A DNA stretch of 64,000 bases from Phlebotomus papatasi (Eukaryota > Arthropoda > Insecta > Diptera > Psychodidae): NCBI RefSeq assembly GCF_024763615.1, contig NC_077223.1:93496627-93560626 (forward strand), given 5' to 3'. The notes beneath the pieces are model-generated. The model was not told the DNA's origin and did not search any database. It saw only the letters and a list, made by a program, of their open reading frames with translations. Positions 56,601 to 64,000 of this stretch are shown one piece after another; positions within the stretch are counted from its first letter, which is position 1; the number at the start of each line of letters is the position of its first letter. The translations under genes and the position numbers were made by a program.

Positions 56601-59600
56601 ACTGAAGGACTACACGGAGGAGATTGATAGATTGAAGAGGGAACTCAATGCTGCCAGAGAGAAGACTGGGGTTTTCCTGCCGAAAGATGATTATGAGAGT
56701 ATGATGCAAAATTTTGATAGTCACATTAAGGAGCTCAATGAGAAAATGTTGATGATACGTGCCCTCAAGGATGAATTGGAGAAGAAAGAAGCGGTATTTC
56801 TGGAATTGCAGAAGCATGTGGTGCAGACGACGTTACAGCTTAAAAGGACTGAGCAGAAGTATGAGGAGACAACGCATTTGGTCAAAGCTCATGAGGCTAC
56901 GGAGAAAAAGCTGACGGGTCAGGCAAGGAGCCTCATTGAGGTGGCTGATGAAGCATCTGAGGATACGTATGGACTACATGAGGCACTAAAGCGTAGAAAA
57001 ATTGTCGATGGGACGATAAATAAGACTGTGGAGAATTTTGTTGAAGAATTGAATGGGAAAATTGGACAGGTTCACAGCAAAGTCATCAATTTTCGGCAAA
57101 ATATTGACATTCAATCTTTTGAAATTGGTCAGGAGATGGAGAAAAATTCCAATCGACAGAAAGTATCAGCCAATGAGATGCGAACGCAGCTTTTAGCAAT
57201 GGAAAATCTCAATAGAACCTCTTCTATGGGATCTGTAGACATTTTTGGCAATTTTCGTCAATGTCTTGGTCAAATGTCCGATAAAAATTGTGAAAAACTC
57301 ACTGAAATGCTCCAGGAGATCGAATTGCGACAGAAGAACTATCACGAAGAGATGCAGGCACATGTGGATCAGGTGAAAAGTCTCGAGGCAAGAAGAAAGG
57401 AGAATTTTGAGAATCTTTTAGGGAATATGGAGATTTTTCAGAAAAATACCCATGATAATGTGGAACACTACATGGAATTCAGTATGGACTTTTTGAAGCA
57501 GCTCCGAGAGCATTTGGAAGTGATCCTGGTGGAACGCAATGAGGAAATGAGACAGAGAATTGTGGAAAATGAAGAGACATTTGAGAATATTTCGAAAGAA
57601 ATGATGGCTGCAAGAGAGAAAAATAAATCTCTATTGGCTCTTTTGAATAATAATTCCAAGGATAAGGAAATAATTGATGATAAATCCAATAAATTGCAAA
57701 TGCAGGCAACAGAATTCCGTGAAAATGCCATCAATAGTCGGGCTACAATGGACAAAGATCGGGAGAATTTCGAAGAGAAGAGCGTAGAAATTGCAAAAGA
57801 TCACAAAGATATGATGGAAAAGTTCAGTGAAAAGAATGATGGTAATTTTGAGTTTCTCATTGAGGAAATGGCTAATTTGACAGATGTTCTGGGTACACAG
57901 AGGGACAATCTAAAGGCAGAAGCTGATGAATTGGGTAGAAAAATCCATGAAAATCATAAAAATTCCACGGAAAATTTCCACTTGAAAATCCAAACTGCGA
58001 TAGAAGATGTAGATAAAGAGGAATCTGCTACAATTGACACGCAGAATTCTGTTAATGTTATCATCGGTCAAACAAAAGATTCAGCTGATGATTTTAAGGA
58101 CTTCATCTGCAATGTGGTTCAACGAATGGAGAGTGATATCAACAATCTCTACATGAACGACTTGAAGACATACACATCAACAGGTAACTTTTCTTTTTTT
58201 TTTAAATTAAGAAAGCAAAAGCAGTGAGCGGTGGGGCAGTTTCACTCAATATTTTTTTTTTATAGATTATTTGAGCAATTAATCCTAAAAATATAATGGA
58301 ATTTTGGTTATTTGTATACATGACGCCCGTGAAGCCCAATTACTAAATTTACCATCATAAAAAATAAATATGTAATGCAATGTCTGCGTGAAACTGCCCC
58401 ATCTTCTTTAAATTTAATTATTCAAGCCACAAATTAAAGGTTCCGAATAATATTCCACCTCTTTAAAATAATATGAAATTTTAAGGGCATTCTAACGGCA
58501 TTGTTGTCGAAGGAAAATTTACGGAGACCAGTAGGGGTATTTTGTAACGATATGACAATGTCATATGACAAATTCTTGTGATAAAATCGAGAACAAGGCA
58601 ACATTAAAGCCCAGTGAAAAAAAAATAACATTTAAAATAGTTTAAATGTTATAATTTCATATGCCTAGGAGCTCGAATTAAATAACATTTTTATTATATT
58701 GAGAAAAAAAGTTAGAAAATATGCTATTTTCAGCCTCTTTGACCCGCATAGCCCCTCAACAGATCAAAGTTCAAAGTCAATGTACGACCTCAGCTTTAGT
58801 TACATATTCTTAAATTTCACGTCTGACTGCTCCATTTGATGGCTTCAAATAAACTTTCGGAGTCCTTGGTGCTTTTTTTAAAAATATATCTCCCGAGGAA
58901 ATTAGAGGTCCATCACGACGAGTTTTTAAGATGTCTTAAGGCCTCTACATATTGGGAGTAATTTTCAAAAAACAAATGCTTTTTAGAAGAAAATTTTCTG
59001 CACTTCTCTAGGTGGAAACACAATTCACAATTCTGTCAAAAATGCAATTTTTGACGAAAACAGTTCCCAATGTGTATAGGCCATTAAAAAGAAGATTATT
59101 AAAAATAATCGGTATAGAATCATTTTAAAAAACTTGCTTTCTTCTCATATGGTGAACCGTTAGTGCCAAAAAATACGATTTTTAGAAGACTCAAGGACGA
59201 CTTTTCTAAAACATATTCTAACACTATATTTTTACTTTCTCTGTGGATTTTTAGGTTTTCGTTGTAAATTCTTAAATATCCTTTAAATATGTGAAAAAGA
59301 TTACGTTACAACTTCCTACTTTTCGAAAAATATATTACTCAATAAATTTATTACTGAAATTACGTTAAAAAAAGAAAGCAAAAATAGTTACGAAATATTT
59401 ACCCATTTTTACACTTTTTTTAATTCTTGAATGTAGTACAGTACGGACAAGAGCCTTGTCCTGCCCCCCCCCCCCATTGGGCTTTTAATAGTTTTTGAGT
59501 TTTTATAAGTTCATTTTTGTATTGACCCTCTACAAATGAGCAGTAAAACATCAAATTTGAGAAGTGACTAAAGTTTACAACTTTAAAAGCAATAGAATTT

Positions 59601-61661
59601 TCATGAAAGTTTCGAACATTAAAATTTTAATGTGATTCACATTAATTGTCGCTTGTGAGCGTCCAAATATGTTATTTGTGTCTTTGAGTCACTGAATATT
59701 TGGGGTTTTTCTATTTATTGATAAAGAAGTGGACTTGGGCTTCAAAAATAAGTTTAAATTTACCTAAAGCATAAATATTTTTCACATTAAAAAATTAAAG
59801 AGAAAATCGCATTAATTTTTCGCATTAATGCTAAAATCAATTTATATCAAATTTTGCGGGCCAAGTCTACCTTTTTATCAACAAATAGATCAGATTTTGA
59901 ATATAAAATGATTCAAACACACAAATTACACATTTGGACTCTCACCAGCGACAATTAATGTGAATAATATTAAAATTTTAATGTGCAAGTGTGATAACAC
60001 AGTTATATTGGTCGTTTCAAAGAACAATTTGTAAAGGAAGGTTCAAGAAAGATCTTCCTAGAACAAACCATCATTATCTCTTCATTTTCCCTGCCATTTT
60101 TTAGATCTTCGTAATAAATATTTGAACATCTTTCAAATTCACTAAAAGGGATTGTTATGTAGGGTAATATCGCTTGTGCAGAAATATTCTCCTTGAAAAA
60201 AGAGTTAAAGCCTCTAAAGATCGCAGGATTCTAAAAGATACCGTTATTCAAATTACCTTGAAAAGTTAGTTAAGAATACAAATATTTTAATTAAGCCATT
60301 ATACATTGAAATTTTTGTTAAAATTCTTTTGATAACGGGACCTTTTCAACTCATTCAGCAATCCTAGCTCTTTTTAAAAAGAGAGTATTTCTATAAAAGG
60401 ATATACTTTACGCAGCACTTTTAATGGAATTAAAGGATATTCGAGGATGTTTGAGGGAAATCTGGATAATTCCAAATGGAGAGATAGGGATATGATTTCT
60501 TCTATTTTTTGGCACCCACAACTTACGATTACGTTATAACGTTATTGAAAAAGCAAGCAAGTTTCATAAAATAATTCTATCCATTTCTTAACAACTCTTA
60601 CTTTAAGATATTTCAAAAACTTGACATGATAGACTATAAGTTTCTTTGGGAGATATGTGAAAGACACACCAGCGACTCCGAAAATACCGATGGTTTCCCA
60701 TTACAAGAAGAAAGTTTTCGTTTTGTTTCCTTGAAATGCTCGATGTCTTTAAAACAGAGATGTGCAAGAACCGTTTGAAACCGAAAAAACGTCAAATAAA
60801 GCTTGTTCTTGTATGGGAGCTACCAGATGGAGCACTCATAGGGAAAATATAAAAATATTTATTTAAAGCCTAAGTCATATGTTGACTTTGAGTCGAATTT
60901 CGTTAAGAACGGTCAAGCCGTTTTCGAGTAATGAATTGTCAAAGTTGTGAATTTTCATAAGGATAGTTAATTTCCCAAAGACTGACAGTCCTTTTTGACT
61001 TGGGTCTCGGTAAATTTTAAGTTATACACCAATAGCTACAAAATAGACCTAGTCCCGTCTCTGGCGAAAGGTTGGACAAGCTCCCATACATTTTTGCCCA
61101 TTGTCCTTTCAAAAGGTTTTGTCACATTTTATCTATGAAATTTCAGAATAACTTACCTCTTGAACCAAATATATTTTCAATAATTTCTGTTGCTCAATAA
61201 CAAGTATCTCACCTGCAATATTTCACCTAGACTTCTCATTAGTTCTTATTATACAGTCATTCTTTTAGATGAATTTTTGTAAAGTAAGGAAAACCAATAT
61301 TAAATCCACAACAAATTGTTCTTCAGGTGAAACTCCTGTTCGGAGAGAGTTCAAGTATTCGAGAGAATTAGCTGCAACATCACCTCATGAGAGGATTCTC
61401 AATCGCTTCCGGACAACTCTCAATCGAATCTCATCGGGATCACAAGCATCAGGTGAAAATTTAGAAAGTAATCAAGAGGAGTTGGATGTTTTGCCAGAGA
61501 GACCACAGGTGTCTTCCACGCCACTTCACAACAACGTTGAAACTCGATGTTTGAGAGAACTCAATTCCAACACGGTCATCACCTCTACTCTTGCTAGAAA
61601 AGATGACCTTAGGAGCACATCTGTAATTGAGATATCTTCCGACGAAGTAGGACTTCAATGA
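50614..61661 (+). CDS. Klp61F: Kinesin-5 (bimC family) mitotic motor, right copy
   Basis: Exons 50614-50687, 50748-51301, 56126-58183 and 61327-61661; 3021 nt, 1006 aa, GT/AG introns. Exon 1 starts MDTSGPSTNTKSRG and joins in mid-codon to the motor core (VYLRVRPLSVREHH). P-loop GQTGTGKT at 101-108, switch I at 222-229, DLAGSE at 258-263, coiled-coil stalk, then the BimC box in the last exon (GETPVRREFKYSREL, followed by TSPHERILNRF) with the CDK1-type Thr-Pro. It differs from the left copy at about nine positions, for example EASEDTYG for EASGDTYG and VENEE for MENEE. Intron 2 is 4.8 kb and intron 3 is 3.1 kb. The frame that appears to start at 61269 is only exon 4 with some intron in front. 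Confidence 0.94.
51752..52609. mobile_element. piggyBac-type element, right copy, with nested MITE
   Basis: The same TTAA-flanked element as 10978-11470, here 858 bp because the pogo-like MITE 52049-52379 is inserted in it. The left end reads CTCTCTAACGG instead of CCCTCTAACGG. Confidence 0.7.
52049..52379. mobile_element. Right-only pogo-like MITE, 331 bp
   Basis: Ends CAGTAGAGTCTCGC and its complement, with TA at 52047-52048 and 52380-52381. The left arm has a single TA (11200-11201) in the same flanks, so insertion with TA duplication is seen directly. Confidence 0.87.
53578..53742 (+). pseudogene. Non-LTR retrotransposon reverse transcriptase, C-terminal relic
   Basis: The frame reads through VRGLIVPKVMSDCLYRSFF and NSVPSDLRRS to a TAA, the typical C-terminal end of a CR1/jockey-like reverse transcriptase. 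The 3' side runs to GATTGAATAAATATTA near 53911-53926. It is the counterpart of the left relic at 9665-9829. Confidence 0.5.
53944..54851. mobile_element. Right-only TA-flanked element of the GGGTGGA family, 908 bp
   Basis: Ends GGGTGGAATCACCACTTCTC and, inverted, GGGTGGAGTAACCACTCATC, with TA on both sides (53942-53943 and 54852-54853), fitting a mariner-type non-autonomous element. Related partial copies lie at 41017 and 46094. It sits where the left arm has its 0.5-kb palindrome. Confidence 0.75.
58940..59083. mobile_element. TTAA-flanked MITE, right copy, 144 bp
   Basis: The counterpart of 4452-4595, with TTAA at 58936-58939 and 59084-59087 and the same length. Confidence 0.75.
59618..59985. 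mobile_element. Right-only MITE, about 370 bp
   Basis: Inverted ends of about 60 bp (imperfect) start ATTAAAATTTTAATGTGA and share ACATTAATTGTCGCT. The left arm is unrelated from the same breakpoint (near 3512). The exact target duplication was not resolved. Confidence 0.6.
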
Positions 61662-63229
61662 TTCAACTATATTTAGTTTTATTTACTTATTGCACCTCTC
61701 TTCGTTTCAGGAAAACCGGTAAGTTCTCCAATGATTTTGTCAAATAGGAGTAATTAATTATTCGATTTGGAAAATACAATGCTTTTTATACATTTACTCT
61801 TAATCTTTAATAAATGATATCTTTCGAAAATATTTGAAGTTTTTTTCAAGATTCATTTAACCAAGTTACAATTATTTTAACTTGAACATTTAGATATTAT
61901 TATTATTATTTTTATTATTTATTGTGCTTACACTCGAGTCCTTTTCAAGTAATTATATGTTTTACGTTTATGCGGCTACCGCCGTCTTAGCGTTGATTAG
62001 AATAAATTAGAATTATTAGAATTATTATTAGAATAAATACAATGTTTTTGTCCGAATAATAATTTATTATATCCCAAGTTTTTATATTTTCCAAAGTCCT
62101 GCAGTCCTAGGTACTAAATAGTTCTTACTACAGGCATCTTAGTTCAATAGGAAAGGAATGGAAAATTTCTCACAAATAATTTCGATTAAAATCGATTTTA
62201 TTTAGATTTGGTTTTTAGATTTTTGGGTTTTATGCCTCCGTCACACCATTTAGATCGATAAAATTTCATGAAGTCGAAATTCGCATCCTTTTCTTTTTCA
62301 GAAGACTTGCATAAGTATATCCCATTCTTTCGGACTCATAATTCGACTGAACTAAATTTAATTTAGTGCGACGTTCAAAAGAAGAAGAAAAAGAGTGCGG
62401 AAGACTAGGATAGACATATACTAAACTTTAAGAAAGAAAGGGATGTGAATTTTGATCATATGAAATTTTCCTGATCTAAACGGTGTGCCGGAGTCATTAG
62501 ATTTAGATTTGGTTCTTCTAAATTGTTTCTAAATTGAAGCAAAAACGATAGCGGTGGACTAGAGCTCTATGTTCAGCTTCAAAGCAAACCGATTTTTAAT
62601 CACTTTTTATTATTGCTCGAACTCGAAGAGAGAGCAGTTATGTAATCGACTTTTTTTCAACTTGTCACCGTTCTAGAGCTTAAACGGCAAGAGATATCAA
62701 CTTCTGGTTTTCGGTGACCCCCAATAAAAAAACGATATCTGGACATTTTTTTATTCCCCTCCCACCCCTCTTCATCCCCTCCAAAACCATGTTTTTTTGG
62801 TTTATTTCGAAAACGTCTCCTACGATTTGTTTTATTTTTGGATACGTTTCAGAGGTGGTTCAAGCAAATATTTCATGCAAATATACCTATGACCTAGAAA
62901 ATCGTCTTGAATTTTTGAAGGAAAAAGTTTTTAGAGGGTTTATTTTTCAACAGATTAGGTTAAATTTGGATTTTCTGAAAAGGTCTTGAAAGCCGCAGGT
63001 GTCTCTATGCAAGGACCAACTAGGAAACCTTTTGGTGCAAACAAATGATATTGTGAAGAAATGGTAAGAGTATTTCCGAGAACTGCTGTGCGCGAGCGAT
63101 GAAGCATCGGGGCAGGGGGAAGAAGGTTCCAACGGGAGAAGATGTGAGAGCAATTTTCTCTCTGAAAAATCACAAGGCACGAGGGGAAGACAACGTTCCA
63201 GCGAGGCTTGTGGAACATTTGCGGGAACC
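61662..63229. other. Right outer flank, no gene
   Basis: 61662-61951 is the kinesin 3' flank shared with the left arm, with AATAAA at 61809-61814 and an 8-nt candidate microexon at 61711-61718. From 61952 on it is unrelated to the left flank: CGGCTACCGCCGTCTTAGCG at 61974-61993 belongs to a dispersed repeat, and 62690-62830 contains a C-rich repeat resembling 860-1000. No supported gene. Confidence 0.6.
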
Positions 63230-64000
63230 GAGCTCCATGACGGATCTATGATCTTGTCTGTAGGATCTGGGAGTCGGAGATTATGCCTCGCGACTGGAGA
63301 GTGGCGGTGGTAGTCCCAATCTACAAGAATCAAGAGGAATCGCGCTCCTAGACATCGTGTACAATGTTCTGTCTCGAGTGATTTTGGAGAGACTGAAATC
63401 ATATGCTGAGAAGGTGATTGGTGAATACCAGGCAGGCTTCTGGCCTGGAAGATCGACGGCTGATCAGCTCTTCAGCGTTCGACAAGCCCTGGAGAAATGC
63501 TGGGAGCACAATATCCCAGTTCATCAGCTCTTCATTGATTTCAAGCAGGCCTACGACACGATTAAAAGAGGAGCTCTGTGGGTAGCCTTGGGAGAGTTGG
63601 AAATTCCACCAAAACTCATCAAGTTGGTGATAATGACCATCTCTGTCTCAATGTGCTAGGTTAAATTGGCTGGGGAGAGATCAGGAACTTTCCGGTTGAC
63701 TCCGGCTTACGTCAGGGGGATGCCTTGTCTCCTGTTCCTGTTCTGTCTGTTCTGTTTTGTGCTGTCTGCGGCAGCAGAAATGATTGGGCTCAGGATCAAC
63801 GCAGCGAAAACGAAGTACATGGTAACTAGCAAATCAGCACCAAGGGTCCGTCAGAATGTCACTATTGACCAGTGGAATTTTGAGGTTGTAAGGAACTTCA
63901 GGTACCTCGGGTCGGTAAGTCGGTATTGACAACGGATAATGACGTCAGGGCGGAGGTTAATGAGAGGCTCGCGGGGGGAAGCAGATGCTTCTATGCTCTA
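63230..64000 (+). pseudogene. Non-LTR retrotransposon reverse transcriptase, broken, runs off window
   Basis: Frame pieces read WESEIMPRDWRVAVVVPIYK (63268-63327), then after a frame change and a stop, GEYQAGFWPGRSTADQLFSV with IDFKQAYDTI and a following IPPKLIKLVIMTI (63357-63659), the finger/palm motifs of non-LTR reverse transcriptases. A further shift leads to LRINAAKTKYMVTSKSAPRV and NFRYLGS (63786-63915). The stretch that should carry the catalytic Tyr-Ala-Asp-Asp is missing between about 63750 and 63780, so the copy is internally deleted and dead. The clade was not assigned. Confidence 0.8.

Larger units (their letters stand above)
58184..61326 (+). other. Kinesin-5 intron 3, right arm
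   Basis: 3.1 kb without a gene of its own. It contains the shared TTAA MITE (58940-59083), one poly-C tract (59465-59476, counterpart of the left poly-G at 4063) and a right-only inverted-repeat element (59618-59985). The remainder matches the left intron closely. Confidence 0.75.
33908..61951. repeat. Right arm of large inverted duplication
   Basis: This is the reverse-complement counterpart of about 1565-30020, with the same genes and exon sizes. Right-only insertions include the LTR retrotransposon (35561-40769), several pogo-like MITEs (45614, 46931, 47619, 52049), two related TA-flanked elements (46094 and 53944) and a MITE at 59618. Similarity ends near 61951. Confidence 0.93.

Noticed and set aside
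1..64000. tRNA, rRNA, riboswitch or bacterial-type operon
   Set aside because: No cloverleaf, rRNA segment or Shine-Dalgarno-spaced gene string was recognised by reading; the window is eukaryotic.

Overview
The window is eukaryotic: genes carry GT/AG introns, the DNA is AT-rich and it is crowded with inverted-repeat transposons. The proteins (a kinesin-5 with a BimC box, HEATR6, SAAL1), the Ty3-type retrotransposon and a TATCGATA element in a cell-cycle promoter fit an insect, most likely a dipteran; a nematoceran (mosquito or sand-fly type) is a guess from general feel, not a proof.

The layout is one large inverted duplication. The left arm (about 1565-30020) carries kinesin-5 on the minus strand (1857-12606), HEATR6 on the plus strand (12871-19921) and SAAL1 on the minus strand (28610-30020). 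After 3.4 kb of unpaired sequence and a run of exactly 500 N (33408-33907), the right arm (33908-61951) carries the same genes in reverse order and orientation: SAAL1 (33908-35205, 5' end lost in the gap), HEATR6 (50338-43266) and kinesin-5 (50614-61661). Exon lengths are the same in both arms apart from a 9-nt difference in SAAL1 exon 2 and the truncated SAAL1 exon 1; proteins differ by about 1% or less, and every frame is open. The non-coding DNA differs by many transposon presence/absence events, several with a clean empty site in the other arm. The simplest reading is two haplotypes of one locus scaffolded head to head; a real palindrome is the alternative.

Kinesin-5 and HEATR6 are divergent with about 265-275 bp between start codons, so they probably share a promoter; HEATR6 and SAAL1 converge. 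The large introns and the HEATR6-SAAL1 intergenic region are made mostly of MITE-like elements (TTAA-flanked, TA-flanked pogo-like, hAT-like, foldback) and relics of non-LTR retrotransposons. The right arm also holds one intact, apparently young Ty3/gypsy-type LTR retrotransposon (35561-40769) with a single long gag-pol frame and 394-bp LTRs that look identical. The window ends in an internally deleted non-LTR reverse transcriptase (about 63230-64000).

No tRNA, rRNA, CRISPR array or prokaryotic operon was seen. I found no convincing new multi-gene system; the interesting content is the inverted duplication, its polymorphic transposons, a promoter-element difference between the arms, a plant Stowaway-like MITE, a 0.5-kb near-perfect palindrome and a weak candidate gene near 32.4-33.0 kb.
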